Shown piece after piece: positions 51,278-61,080 of a stretch of DNA of 64,000 nucleotides (its first letter is position 1; each line of letters starts with the position of its first letter). A model generated the notes under the pieces. It was not told the origin of the DNA. It did no database searches and saw only the letters and a program-made list of their open reading frames with translations. The DNA is from Pelosinus sp. IPA-1 (GTDB taxonomy: Bacteria > Bacillota > Negativicutes > DSM-13327): NCBI RefSeq assembly GCF_030269905.1, contig NZ_BSVC01000011.1:1-64000 (forward strand), given 5' to 3'. The position numbers and the translations under genes were made by a program.

Positions 51278-51610
51278 ATGAAAATTGATATGGTTAACTC
51301 AGCTGGAACGACGCAGAATATAGAGAATAAAAATAGTGAAGAAGCTTCTAAAATACAAAACGATAAAGCAAATCATCCAGGTGAGGTAGATCTATCCCAA
51401 CTAAAAGAATCAGTTGATAAACTGAATAAAAAAGTCGAAGAAACAAATTATGATGTTCAGTTTGCTGTTTACAAAGATACGAACCGTATCATAGTTCAAG
51501 TCGTGGATAAAACCACGAAAGAAGTTGTTTCCACATTTCCTCCGAAGCAGATTCTGGAGATGGCGAGAATGGTGGAGCAAGAATTCAAGATATTGGATAA
51601 GAAAATTTAA
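51278..51610 (+). CDS. flaG: FlaG family protein
   Basis: 110 residues. The N-terminal half is disordered. The C-terminal domain has VDKLNKKVEETNYDVQFAVY, then TNRIIVQVVDKTTKEVVSTFP, as in FlaG/YvyC. FlaG affects filament length and lies before fliD, as in other Firmicutes. AAGGAAGGG precedes the ATG. Confidence 0.92.
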   Translation: MKIDMVNSAGTTQNIENKNSEEASKIQNDKANHPGEVDLSQLKESVDKLNKKVEETNYDVQFAVYKDTNRIIVQVVDKTTKEVVSTFPPKQILEMARMVEQEFKILDKKI

Positions 51611-51625
51611 AAAGAAGGTGAAAGT

Positions 51626-53998
51626 ATGGCTACTTCATCCCTTTCCTTGTCTACGACTACGTCTTCGTCCCTTGGTACAACCCATATGAACAATACGGTT
51701 GGAGGACTTGATGTCGATGCCTTGGTTAGTGCGACGATTCAATCACACAGCTTACCTATGATTAATCTCCAAAATCAAAATACAAAGTTGCAAGCCCAAT
51801 TAACCGATTATAATACAATTAAAGTAGCTTTGCGCACGTTGCAATATGCGGCTACTGATTTGACTTACTCCAACACTTTTTCTGCAATGAAGGCATCTTC
51901 GACAGATGAAAAGATAGTTACTGCAAGTTCGCAAAACGGCGGCACCAGTGGTAGTTATATTATTAATGTTGGAGCTACAGCTACGATTACCAGTAATACG
52001 AGTGGGATTATTGGAAACGCTGGACGTAAAGCGAATGTTGCTGGGACGCAAGTTTATGATTCCGGAACTGCTGTTACGACCGGTGCATTACAGATCAATG
52101 GTGTATCTATCGGTGTAACCGCCGGGGATTCTCTTACTACGATTGTGAATCATATTAATAGCTCTTCTGCAGGTGTCACGGCGTCAGTAGGGACGGACGG
52201 CAAAGTTACAATCACACAAAATACCGCGGGTCCTAAAATTACATTTTCCGATAACAGCGGATTTTTAGCGAATGCAGGTATACCGCAAGCAGATGTAACT
52301 AACGGAAACGTTGATACCAGTGCTGGTAAAAAGGCGTATGTAACAGGAACTGCTCAAGATCTAACTACTTACAATACCCCATTAAATAAAACTGGTACAT
52401 TTTCCATCAATGGTAAAAGTATTGTTGTAACTGCGGATGACACGGTAAACACGATTGTGAATAAAATTTCGGCATCTGGTGCAGGTGTCACGGCGTCAGT
52501 AGGGACAGACGGCGCAGTTACTATCACGCAAAATACAGCGGGAAAAACGCCAACGATTACGATCAATGATTCCTCCAATCTTTTAAGTCCCCTTGGTTTA
52601 ACAGGGGCAACTGTAGTTTCTGGGGTCAATTCGGATGAGACGCGTACCTTGGATGATCTCTTTGGTACGGCTGCGGGTGCCACGTCCGGATATTTTTCCA
52701 TCAATGGGACATTTTTCAAAGTAGACTCAACTACAGATACCATTGATACAATTATTAACAAAATAAATACTTCAACAACAGCTGGTGTTTCGGCTTTTTA
52801 TAATTCGAATACTGGCACGATATCTTTGACTTCCAAAACGGCTGGTGCTAAGGATATTACGTTGGGGACGGCTACCACAGACAGTTCACCTTTCTTGTCG
52901 AAAATAGGATTGGCACAAGGAAATCAACAAAAAGGTACTGAGGCTTCTGTGACGGTCAATGGCGTAGCCGTAACCCCAGTAGATAACAAAGTGACATTTA
53001 ATGGAAATACTTTTTCCCTCGTGGGTAAGGGAACCGCGACCGTTTCGGTGCAGACTGATGCCGATGCTATTATAGCAAAGGTACAAACCTTTATTACTGC
53101 CTATAATGCTGCCATGGATGCCGTTTATGGCAAACTGAATGAAGGTTCAGGAAAATTTGACACTAGTTCGACAGATGCGTCAGTTGGGGATTTATTTGGT
53201 GATCCTACATTAGCAAGTGTTAACAATATGCTACGGAGCATCACGTCTGCTGTTGTAACCAATCAATCGTCTAGTATGCAACAACTTTCTCAAGTTGGTA
53301 TTACCACTGGTAAACCAGGGGTATTTGACGCAGCTGCAGTTCAGAGTGGACATTTGGAATTGGATACAACCAAATTTAAAAGTGCATTACAATCCAATCC
53401 TCAAGCTCTTGCTTCCCTATTTGGTAATTCAATGGCTTCCGTCACGGGTGAAACCGTTACTGCAACTGCCGGAGTATATACTCTTAAAAATGGCTCCGTA
53501 ACAGGGACGCCGATAATTAAGGTCGGTACTCAAACTTATACTCAGGTTTCTGGAACGCCTAAAAAACATGTAAGCTCAGTGACTGACGCAAATACAGAGA
53601 CAACAGGTTATGAATATTCTTTGGATTATACAACGGGAAAGATTAAGTTCGGTAGTGATCCTTCTGTTGATTTTCCTGCTACGGCAATAACTGCTGACTA
53701 TAGCTATGATGTTAGTTCAGGAAGTAATGCAGGGATTTTTGTACAATTGCAGACAATGTTAAACGGTAACACGCAATACGGTGGCACGTTTGATGCCATA
53801 ACGGGGTCTGATGGATCAATTACGAAAACGATGAAGAATAATACTGATCGGATTTCAGATTTAAAGACTCGCTTGGCAGCAGAACAGGCTACTTTGTATA
53901 CTAAATATCAAAATATGCAGACTCTTTTATCGTCGCTTCAATCTCAGGGATCTTACATGACATCAATGCTCGCTAGTTTGAATAGCAGTAAGTCGTAA
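51626..53998 (+). CDS. fliD: Flagellar cap/filament capping protein FliD
   Basis: 790 residues, longer than typical (about 450-670). The N-terminal VGGLDVDALVSATIQSHSLP and the C-terminal helical segment (LAAEQATLYTKYQNMQTLLSSLQS) are diagnostic. The middle has two repeats, each with GVTASVGTDGKVTITQNTAG-type sequence, flanked by TFSINGKSI and TGALQINGVSI. These are extra beta domains (flagellin-hook IN-like motifs). FliD caps the filament and folds new flagellin subunits. Confidence 0.93.
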   Translation: MATSSLSLSTTTSSSLGTTHMNNTVGGLDVDALVSATIQSHSLPMINLQNQNTKLQAQLTDYNTIKVALRTLQYAATDLTYSNTFSAMKASSTDEKIVTASSQNGGTSGSYIINVGATATITSNTSGIIGNAGRKANVAGTQVYDSGTAVTTGALQINGVSIGVTAGDSLTTIVNHINSSSAGVTASVGTDGKVTITQNTAGPKITFSDNSGFLANAGIPQADVTNGNVDTSAGKKAYVTGTAQDLTTYNTPLNKTGTFSINGKSIVVTADDTVNTIVNKISASGAGVTASVGTDGAVTITQNTAGKTPTITINDSSNLLSPLGLTGATVVSGVNSDETRTLDDLFGTAAGATSGYFSINGTFFKVDSTTDTIDTIINKINTSTTAGVSAFYNSNTGTISLTSKTAGAKDITLGTATTDSSPFLSKIGLAQGNQQKGTEASVTVNGVAVTPVDNKVTFNGNTFSLVGKGTATVSVQTDADAIIAKVQTFITAYNAAMDAVYGKLNEGSGKFDTSSTDASVGDLFGDPTLASVNNMLRSITSAVVTNQSSSMQQLSQVGITTGKPGVFDAAAVQSGHLELDTTKFKSALQSNPQALASLFGNSMASVTGETVTATAGVYTLKNGSVTGTPIIKVGTQTYTQVSGTPKKHVSSVTDANTETTGYEYSLDYTTGKIKFGSDPSVDFPATAITADYSYDVSSGSNAGIFVQLQTMLNGNTQYGGTFDAITGSDGSITKTMKNNTDRISDLKTRLAAEQATLYTKYQNMQTLLSSLQSQGSYMTSMLASLNSSKS

Positions 53999-54003
53999 TG
54001 TAA

Positions 54004-54050
54004 TTATCATTATAATGGTTAACGCCGTTTGTTGACCATTATAATGATAA
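54004..54050. other. Long perfect-arm hairpin after fliD
   Basis: A 20-base arm (54004-54023) pairs with 54031-54050 with one mismatch around GCCGTTT. No T-run follows, so it is probably an RNA-stability or processing hairpin rather than a classic terminator. Confidence 0.75.
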
Positions 54051-54096
54051 TATATAATGTTCACTAGTGTCTAGTTGTGTTAGCTTGGAGGAAAGT

Positions 54097-54750
54097 ATGT
54101 ATAATTATTTGCAGGAAGAAGTGTTCAAGTTACTGGACCGACATACAGCGTCTTATGCTAAACCATTGAATTCTAAAGAAATCGGTGAGATATTGAAGGT
54201 AACGCCATCCTATATTCGCAGTCAATTATCTCAATTGGTTAAAGTAAGGCGAGTAGGAGTGCGCAGAGGCAATGGCGGCGGATATTATGTGATGCAGGAG
54301 GGGAGGCACAAGATGCAAGGGACGAAGAAAATTGAAAGTGAAAAACAGTTTGAAGAGTTGGGCGGTCTATTATCAGATATGGAAAATTATTTGTATAAGG
54401 TGGCACAGGGTAGCCAAGAATTGTCGGTTACGTTGCATGGCGTTGATAGGTTACAATCGTTGGAGATGTTGACCCGGATTATGGAAGGACTAGATTGTTA
54501 TCAAAAATTATTGAAATCTGCCGCGGTTTTACTTACAATTGATTTCTCAGAACCGTTATATGAAGAAACGACTGTGTTGTTATTGTTTGACCAATTATGT
54601 CAGGTCTTTACCAGTATAGTTGAAGCAACGGAAAGTGAAGATTACTCATTATTGGCGGATTTGATCGAATATGATTTGGTGCCAGTTATTCGCATTTCTC
54701 AAGGGATGTTAGGGGTAGTGCAGGAACGATATAAAGAGAGGGCAATATAG
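54097..54750 (+). CDS. Winged-helix protein, unknown, between fliD and maf
   Basis: 217 residues from the ATG at 54097, after TTGGAGG. The first 65 residues form a winged helix-turn-helix (LNSKEIGEILKVTPSYIRSQL, then RRVGVRRGNGGGYYVM, with a wing-like Gly-rich turn). The rest is helical and acidic (SDMENYLYKVAQGSQEL, then LLFDQLCQVFTSIVEATES). The family is not recognised. It overlaps no neighbour but lies 4 bases before the Maf gene, so it is co-transcribed and may regulate flagellin glycosylation. Confidence 0.75.
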   Translation: MYNYLQEEVFKLLDRHTASYAKPLNSKEIGEILKVTPSYIRSQLSQLVKVRRVGVRRGNGGGYYVMQEGRHKMQGTKKIESEKQFEELGGLLSDMENYLYKVAQGSQELSVTLHGVDRLQSLEMLTRIMEGLDCYQKLLKSAAVLLTIDFSEPLYEETTVLLLFDQLCQVFTSIVEATESEDYSLLADLIEYDLVPVIRISQGMLGVVQERYKERAI

Positions 54751-54754
54751 ATTG

Positions 54755-56608
54755 ATGCAAGAGAAAAAGCATGTATGGGAAGCTGAAAACTGGGCTATAT
54801 ATAAGGACCGTTACAGTTTTAATAAGTTGGATACCACAGTTACCTCAGAGAGAATCGAAATTATAGATAGTCGAATAGGAATGCCGACAGTGAGAGTGAT
54901 GTCCTCAACTGGTAAGAAGGTTTTCTTACATAGCTCTGTTGATCCTGTGAAAGAAGCAAAAAAAATAGCGGAGAGTGTTTCCTCTAAGCCAGGTAATGTG
55001 ATTGTTGTTTATGGATTTGGCTTGGGATATTTGGTAGAGGCATTATTGGAAACAGTGGATGAGAGAAGTCCAATATTTATTATCGAACCTGAGCGTGATT
55101 TATTTTGTGCAGCAATGGCAGCTAGAGATTTGCGACATCTTCTCTCTTCTGAACGTCTTTATATTCTTGTAAGCGATTTGCCTAGAACTGTTAAAGCCTA
55201 CTTCTTTTCGGTGTATAATGCAGCCAAGCATCAGGATATTATAGTGACCGGGTTGGCCGGCCATCGAACAGTATATGGCGATTTTTACGATCAATCTATG
55301 CGACAGATTAAAGAAGTTGTTAGTACGAATGTAGTTAATCTAGTAACAGGGATTAGATTAGGCTGGAATTTTGTATCGAATTCTATACTGAATCTACTAG
55401 ATTATTCCACTTATCCTGGTATAGTTTCTCTATTTAATCGTATGAAAGGTATGCCTGCCATAATTGTATCGGCAGGACCATCCTTAAATAAAAATATACA
55501 GCTGTTAAAAGAGGTAAAAGGTAAGGCGGTTATTATTGCTGTGGGAACAGCTGTTAAGGCACTAAAAAAATGGGACATTGAAGCGGATTTTATATTCAGT
55601 ATAGATCCCCATCCGTTGAATTATGAGCATATGAAAGGTGTAGATGTGGGAAGGGCCGCTTTGGTTGCAGAAATACAAACGCATCATATGATTTTTGAGA
55701 ATTACCAGGGACCGGTATTCGTATCGGGCGATATGCCGATACTAAATTGGTTTGGCGATAGTATAGAGAAAAAGGGGAAGATTGAAAGCGGAGGTTCAGT
55801 TGCTAATAATGCTTTTGTTGCAGCTTATAAAATGGGGGCGGATCCTATCATACTAGTGGGGCAGGATTTAGCATATTCGCGGGATGGGCACTCTCATGCA
55901 ACTGGGACAATTTATGAGGATAAAGTCTACTGCGGAGGAGAAAATGCAAGCTATTTTCAGGTGAAGGCAAATGATGGGGGAAAACTCCTTACGGACCGGG
56001 CGTTTTATCAATTTCTTATTTTTTTCGAACAGTGGATTGATAGATATTCCGATCGTGAATATATAAACGCTACAGAAGGGGGAGCATTTATCCCGGGTAC
56101 AAAGATCATGACTTTGCGAGAAGTGATTGATGAATATTGTCAGGAAACAACAATTGATGTACAAGAATTGATTAGGGAAGCACAAATTTCTTTTAAAATA
56201 CCTAACATGGAACCTATATTGGAAAAACTGGAACTGCGCCTAAAAGATGCGAAGAAAACCATTATTGATGCCAATAAGGCCATTAAGCATCTAAAACAAT
56301 TGGAAAAGGCCTGTGAAGATGAGCAAACGAAAAAAATGCAGCAACATTTAAAGGCTGTTACTAAAATATATAAAAAATTTGAAAATGATCCATATATACG
56401 GGAAGTGGTTGAAGCGTATTTCCAGCATGAATTACATGGGATATTTTCGCGTACTCATACAGCAGAGTATTCGGAAGAGGATGATTTTCATGCTGCCATT
56501 GCCGACTACAGGATTTATTATGAAAAAGTTCTTGAAGGGACAAAAGCACTAGAGGATCTACTTCATCGTTGTATTGAGAAATTTAGGAGGAACATGTGTA
56601 ATGATTAA
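54755..56608 (+). CDS. Motility-associated factor (Maf) glycosyltransferase
   Basis: 617 residues from the ATG at 54755 (TTG 54752 is the alternative). It has VIVVYGFGLGYLVEALLE and FIIEPERDLFCAAMAARDLR. The central MAF/DUF115 domain has MPAIIVSAGPSLNKNIQLL, AVKALKKWDIEADFIFSIDPHP and PIILVGQDLAYSRDGHSHATG. Maf proteins transfer nonulosonic acids such as pseudaminic or legionaminic acid to flagellin Ser/Thr. The nonulosonate pathway genes begin 800 bases downstream. The C-terminal quarter is a helical bundle. Confidence 0.92.
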   Translation: MQEKKHVWEAENWAIYKDRYSFNKLDTTVTSERIEIIDSRIGMPTVRVMSSTGKKVFLHSSVDPVKEAKKIAESVSSKPGNVIVVYGFGLGYLVEALLETVDERSPIFIIEPERDLFCAAMAARDLRHLLSSERLYILVSDLPRTVKAYFFSVYNAAKHQDIIVTGLAGHRTVYGDFYDQSMRQIKEVVSTNVVNLVTGIRLGWNFVSNSILNLLDYSTYPGIVSLFNRMKGMPAIIVSAGPSLNKNIQLLKEVKGKAVIIAVGTAVKALKKWDIEADFIFSIDPHPLNYEHMKGVDVGRAALVAEIQTHHMIFENYQGPVFVSGDMPILNWFGDSIEKKGKIESGGSVANNAFVAAYKMGADPIILVGQDLAYSRDGHSHATGTIYEDKVYCGGENASYFQVKANDGGKLLTDRAFYQFLIFFEQWIDRYSDREYINATEGGAFIPGTKIMTLREVIDEYCQETTIDVQELIREAQISFKIPNMEPILEKLELRLKDAKKTIIDANKAIKHLKQLEKACEDEQTKKMQQHLKAVTKIYKKFENDPYIREVVEAYFQHELHGIFSRTHTAEYSEEDDFHAAIADYRIYYEKVLEGTKALEDLLHRCIEKFRRNMCND

Positions 56609-56972
56609 TAATCCTTATGATCACTATAAGCGCATGCAGGTGGAAACGGCAAGCCAAGGTAGATTAATTATTATGCTCTATGATGGAGCATTAAAAAATT
56701 TGCGCGGTGCACAGAATTGTATTGCTCACAAAGATATAAATGGTGCCCATACTTTGTTGATAAAAACACAAGATATTATTAAAGAATTGAACATAACATT
56801 GAATATGAATGCTGGCGAGATTTCTCAAAACCTGCGTAGTTTATATGTATATATGCTTAAGTGTTTAGCTGAGGCTAATATGGCAAAAGATTCTGCAAAA
56901 GTGGGAGAGGTCATTGAATTATTATCTACCTTAAAAGAAGCTTGGGATAGTATTATCTTAAAAAGTAAGTAG
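56601..56972 (+). CDS. fliS: Flagellin export chaperone FliS
   Basis: 123 residues from the ATG at 56601, after TTAGGAGG, overlapping the Maf gene by 8 bases. NNPYDHYKRMQVETASQGRL, IIMLYDGALKNLRGAQ and LSTLKEAWDSIILKSK are family landmarks. FliS binds the flagellin C-terminus in the cytoplasm. Confidence 0.94.
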   Translation: MINNPYDHYKRMQVETASQGRLIIMLYDGALKNLRGAQNCIAHKDINGAHTLLIKTQDIIKELNITLNMNAGEISQNLRSLYVYMLKCLAEANMAKDSAKVGEVIELLSTLKEAWDSIILKSK

Positions 56973-57000
56973 TTTATTGTATTTTTATGGGGGGATGAAA

Positions 57001-57387
57001 ATGCAACAGGAAGATAAGGGGTTGCTTTTTATAAAACACTATAGTAATCTCCTATGTTTATCGGTTGAACAGTTGAAGGCAATCAAAGAAGAAAATCTAA
57101 ATACTGTTAACGAATTAGTTGCGCAAAAACAAATTATAATGGATAGTATTGTGGCTCTACAAGGTGAGTTTGATATCAATAATTGTAAGCCGGAAATCAA
57201 AGAAAGTTTGAAGGAATTATTGATCCAAATTACTGATAACGATAACGAGAGTCAGCAAATATTAAAAGACAATTGTTTAAGTATTAGTAAAAAAATGCTG
57301 ACAGGGCGTAAAGAGATTAATCTTCACCAAGCTTATGAAAATGATTCTTTTCTAGGAAATGGACATATGCTTAATATAAGAAAGTAA
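57001..57387 (+). CDS. FliT-like flagellar protein
   Basis: 128 residues from the ATG at 57001, 6 bases after GGGGGG. ATG 56995 abuts the site and is less likely. It is helical (HYSNLLCLSVEQLKAIKEEN, then VNELVAQKQIIMDSIVALQ) with the size and position of FliT, directly after fliS. FliT is the FliD export chaperone. Family assignment is by position and fold rather than strong motifs. Confidence 0.68.
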   Translation: MQQEDKGLLFIKHYSNLLCLSVEQLKAIKEENLNTVNELVAQKQIIMDSIVALQGEFDINNCKPEIKESLKELLIQITDNDNESQQILKDNCLSISKKMLTGRKEINLHQAYENDSFLGNGHMLNIRK

Positions 57388-57426
57388 TATAATTTGAGTT
57401 TAATCTATCTTGGAAAGGACTTAATG

Positions 57427-58437
57427 ATGAATTTAAAAGGAAAAAAAATTTTAGTAACCGGAGCTGACGGTTTTATTGGATCTCATCTTACAGAAGAATT
57501 AGTGCGACACGGCTATGATGTTAAGGCGTTTGTCTTGTATAACTCATTTAATTCTTGGGGATGGTTGGATTCTACTCCGCAAGAAATTAAGGAACAGATT
57601 GAAGTCCACACGGGTGATATTCGTGATCCCCATGGTGTAAAAACAGCAATGCAGGGTTGTGATGTTGTTCTTCATTTAGCAGCACTTATTGCCATACCTT
57701 ATTCCTATCATTCTCCAGATACCTATGTGGATACAAATATTAAGGGAACTCTCAATATACTACAAGCGGCAAGGGAGCTGGAAGTAGAAAAAATTGTTCA
57801 TACTTCTACTAGCGAAGTGTATGGTACTGCACGTTTTGTTCCTATAACCGAGGAACACCCATTGCAGGGACAGTCCCCCTATTCGGCAACGAAAATTGGA
57901 GCTGATCAATTAGCGATGTCTTTTTACAATTCCTTTAATATGCCTGTATCAATCATACGTCCCTTTAACACGTATGGTCCACGCCAATCTGCCAGAGCTA
58001 TTATTCCTACTGTAATCACTCAAATTGCTGGTGGAAAGCGTGAAATCAAGCTGGGGGCTTTGCATCCTACCCGGGATTTTAACTATGTAGCAGATACTGT
58101 CAGAGGGTTTATTGCTATGGCTCAATCTGATTCAGCAATCGGGGAAGTCATCAATATTGGCAGTAATTATGAAGTATCCATTGGAGAAACGGTCAGTCTG
58201 ATTGCAGAGGTTATGGGGGCAAAGATTGATATTGTCGCTGACGAAGCAAGATTGCGGCCTGCTAAAAGTGAAGTGGAGCGATTATGGGCTGATAACCAGA
58301 AAGCAAAAAGACTTCTCGGATGGGAACCTCTCTACGGGAGTAAAGATGGTTTAAGAAGGGGGTTAGCAGATACGGCGGCGTGGTTTACTCGGGAGGGAAA
58401 TTTGAAACAATACAAAGCCGATATCTATAATATATGA
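57427..58437 (+). CDS. legB: NAD-dependent nucleotide-sugar 4,6-dehydratase (LegB-like)
   Basis: 336 residues from the second ATG at 57427, 7 bases after AAAGGA. It is an extended SDR with TGADGFIGSHLTEEL for NAD binding, STSEVYGTA and the catalytic YSATKIGAD (Y-x3-K). IRPFNTYGPRQSARAIIPT and GALHPTRDFNYVADTV follow. LegB-type enzymes make the 4-keto-6-deoxy intermediate of legionaminic acid from GDP- or UDP-GlcNAc. The downstream order of legC, legG, legI and legH genes supports this over a generic epimerase. Confidence 0.88.
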   Translation: MNLKGKKILVTGADGFIGSHLTEELVRHGYDVKAFVLYNSFNSWGWLDSTPQEIKEQIEVHTGDIRDPHGVKTAMQGCDVVLHLAALIAIPYSYHSPDTYVDTNIKGTLNILQAARELEVEKIVHTSTSEVYGTARFVPITEEHPLQGQSPYSATKIGADQLAMSFYNSFNMPVSIIRPFNTYGPRQSARAIIPTVITQIAGGKREIKLGALHPTRDFNYVADTVRGFIAMAQSDSAIGEVINIGSNYEVSIGETVSLIAEVMGAKIDIVADEARLRPAKSEVERLWADNQKAKRLLGWEPLYGSKDGLRRGLADTAAWFTREGNLKQYKADIYNI

Positions 58438-59618
58438 GAAACGAGCGTTTTAATGTAGATAGTGTGATTGAAGCTTTAAAAAGTTGTTTACCAATAGAGC
58501 AGGAAAAGGTTGCCCTTCACGAGCCCTATTTTGGGGGAAATGAATGGAAGTATGTAAAAGAGTGCATAGATACCGGTTGGGTATCTTCTGTGGGGAAATA
58601 TGTTGACCAATTTGAACAGAAATTGGCTGAATATACGGGTGTCAAAAGGGCAGTCGCAGTAGTAAATGGGACAGCTGCACTACATGTCGCCCTTAAAATA
58701 GCAGGTGTAATAAAGGATGATGAGGTCATCGTACCTACTCTCACATTTATTGCTACTACTAACGCCATAACTTATTGTGGTGGGATACCTCATTTTGCTG
58801 ATTGTGAAGAGAGAACACTAGGTTTAGATCCTTATAAATTGGACGTATATTTACAGGAAATTGCGGAAGTAAAGACAGATGGCTGCTTTAATAAAAAAAC
58901 AGGGCGTAGGATCAAAGCTGTGCTTCCAATGCATACTTTTGGACATCCTGTAGATTTAGATCCTTTAGTTGAAGTGTGTCAAAAATTTAAACTAGAACTA
59001 ATTGAAGATGCAGCCGAATCTCTTGGTTCTTTTTATAAAGGTCGTCATACAGGGAATTGGGGTAAGTTGTCTACATTGAGTTTTAATGGTAATAAAACGA
59101 TCACTACAGGTGGTGGTGGTGCTATTTTAACTAATGATGAAGAGTTGGGGAAAATGGCTAAACATATCACCACAACGGCAAAACTGCCTCATAAATGGGA
59201 CTTCTACCATGATCAGGTTGGCTTTAATTATCGATTGCCTAATATTAATGCTGCTTTGGGGTGTGCACAACTGGAGCAATTGCCAGAATTTCTGGCTCAA
59301 AAAAGGATATTAGCCGAGAGATATATAGAACGTTTTTCATCTATGCACGGGATGAAAATTTTTCGTGAGACAAACTTTTCAAAGAGTAATTACTGGTTGA
59401 ATGTTTTACTGTTAGAAAGTGATTATAAACAATATCGCGATACAATATTAGAAGCTACTAATATAGCTGGTATAATGACTCGTCCTGCGTGGATCTTGAT
59501 GCATAAATTATCAATGTTTACGTCGTGTCCACATATGGACTTAGCAGTGGCAGAGAATATCGAAGCACGTCTTATTAATATTCCTAGTAGTGTAAAACTA
59601 AGTAAACATAGAATGTAG
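58434..59618 (+). CDS. legC: LegC-like PLP aminotransferase
   Basis: 394 residues. The ATG overlaps the legB stop by 4 bases. It belongs to the DegT/DnrJ/EryC1/StrS family: EPYFGGNEWKYVKECIDTGW, the catalytic lysine segment FNGNKTITTGGGGAIL and HKWDFYHDQVGFNYRLPNIN. It aminates the 4-keto sugar made by LegB. The C-terminal ALGCAQLEQLP is also typical. Confidence 0.9.
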   Translation: MRNERFNVDSVIEALKSCLPIEQEKVALHEPYFGGNEWKYVKECIDTGWVSSVGKYVDQFEQKLAEYTGVKRAVAVVNGTAALHVALKIAGVIKDDEVIVPTLTFIATTNAITYCGGIPHFADCEERTLGLDPYKLDVYLQEIAEVKTDGCFNKKTGRRIKAVLPMHTFGHPVDLDPLVEVCQKFKLELIEDAAESLGSFYKGRHTGNWGKLSTLSFNGNKTITTGGGGAILTNDEELGKMAKHITTTAKLPHKWDFYHDQVGFNYRLPNINAALGCAQLEQLPEFLAQKRILAERYIERFSSMHGMKIFRETNFSKSNYWLNVLLLESDYKQYRDTILEATNIAGIMTRPAWILMHKLSMFTSCPHMDLAVAENIEARLINIPSSVKLSKHRM

Positions 59619-59650
59619 TAAAATTACAAATAACGGAAGGAATCTTTTAC

Positions 59651-61039
59651 ATGAATATTTTATTAATTGCATACGATAATGATTCTTATATATCATGGTT
59701 TTCCCCAGGGCTTGGTTACATTGCGGCTGTATGTCGTAAAGCCGGGCATAAGGTAACTATTTATAATCAGGATGTTTACCACTGGCCAGAGGAGCATTTA
59801 ATCGACTTCTTAGAAAAAAATGAGTTTGATGTTGTGGGTTTGGGAGCTTGTGGCGGCTATTACCAATATAGAAAGGCATTAAAAATTGCAGAAGCAATCA
59901 ATCAATCAAAGAATCGTCCCTTCTTTGTGCTAGGTGGACATTTGGCTTCACCTGAACCTAAATTTTTCTTAGAAAAAACAATGGCGGATGCTATCGTTAT
60001 TGGTGAAGGCGAAGTCACAATGTTAGAACTGCTAACGGCATTGCAAAATAAAACAAGCTTACAGGATGTTAATGGAATTGCCTATATTGAGAACGGAAAT
60101 TTTGTTAAAACGGCTCCTCGGGAATTGATTCAAGATATTGACAGTATACCGCTTCCTGCCTGGGATTTATTTCCTATGGATCATTATGCGTTGCTACGCT
60201 TACCCAATATAAAGAACTCTGAACGTTGTATGCCAGTGTTATCAGGTAGAGGATGTACATTTACATGTAATTTCTGTTACCGGATGGATCAAGGTTTCCG
60301 CCCGCGGTCTGCGGAAAGCATTATTGAAGAAATTCAAATTTTGCAAAAAGACTATGCTATATCCTATATTGCCTTTTCTGATGAATTGCTCATGAATTCG
60401 GTACAACGTACCACGGAATTATGTGAAGCTTTTATTAAAGCAAAATTAAATATCCATTGGGATTGCAATGGACGTCTAAATTATGCGACTCCTGATGTTC
60501 TTAATCTGATGAAAGATGCAGGTTGCGTTTTTATCAATTACGGTATCGAATCAATGGATGAACAAGCGTTGCGTAATATGAAAAAAGCACTTACCGTATC
60601 ACAGATTACTACAGGTATTGAAAATACGTTAGCGGCAGGAATCAGTCCTGGGTATAATATTATCTTTGGGAATATTGGTGAGAATGCGGAATCATTACGA
60701 CTTGGTGTGGAATTTTTGTTGAAGTATGATGATCATGCCCAAATGAGAACAATCAGACCTGTAACGCCTTATCCTGGGTCTCCTTTATATGATCTTGCAA
60801 TTGAAAAAGGGCTTTTAAAAGATTGCCAGGATTTTTATGAAAATAAGCACTTGAATTCGGATTTATTAAGTGTTAATTTCACAGATATGAGTGATGAAGA
60901 GTTTTATCGTGCCTTATATCAGGCGAATAAAATTCTTCTCGATAATTACTATAGTGCAGGACAAATAAAAGTTGAAGAAAATCTACGAAAACTATATATA
61001 GAGAGAGATGCTTCTTTTCGAGGATTTCGGCAGAGTTAA
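59651..61039 (+). CDS. B12-binding-domain radical SAM protein
   Basis: 462 residues from the ATG at 59651, after GGAAGGAATC. The N-terminal part is a B12-binding fold (GLGYIAAVCRKAGHKVTIYNQD, then VVGLGACGGYYQYRKALKIAE), and FFVLGGHLASPEP and DAIVIGEGEVTMLELL follow. The radical SAM cluster motif is CTFTCNFCYRMDQG, in the CxxxCxxC form. The C-terminal domain has FINYGIESMDEQALRNMKKAL and GYNIIFGNIGENAESL. Such enzymes methylate or rearrange unreactive carbons. Its place inside the nonulosonate pathway suggests it modifies the sugar or the flagellin glycan. No known legionaminate step needs it. Confidence 0.85.
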   Translation: MNILLIAYDNDSYISWFSPGLGYIAAVCRKAGHKVTIYNQDVYHWPEEHLIDFLEKNEFDVVGLGACGGYYQYRKALKIAEAINQSKNRPFFVLGGHLASPEPKFFLEKTMADAIVIGEGEVTMLELLTALQNKTSLQDVNGIAYIENGNFVKTAPRELIQDIDSIPLPAWDLFPMDHYALLRLPNIKNSERCMPVLSGRGCTFTCNFCYRMDQGFRPRSAESIIEEIQILQKDYAISYIAFSDELLMNSVQRTTELCEAFIKAKLNIHWDCNGRLNYATPDVLNLMKDAGCVFINYGIESMDEQALRNMKKALTVSQITTGIENTLAAGISPGYNIIFGNIGENAESLRLGVEFLLKYDDHAQMRTIRPVTPYPGSPLYDLAIEKGLLKDCQDFYENKHLNSDLLSVNFTDMSDEEFYRALYQANKILLDNYYSAGQIKVEENLRKLYIERDASFRGFRQS

Positions 61040-61080
61040 TTTCTACTTAAAACTAATTTAATTATAAGCAGGTGTTTTCT

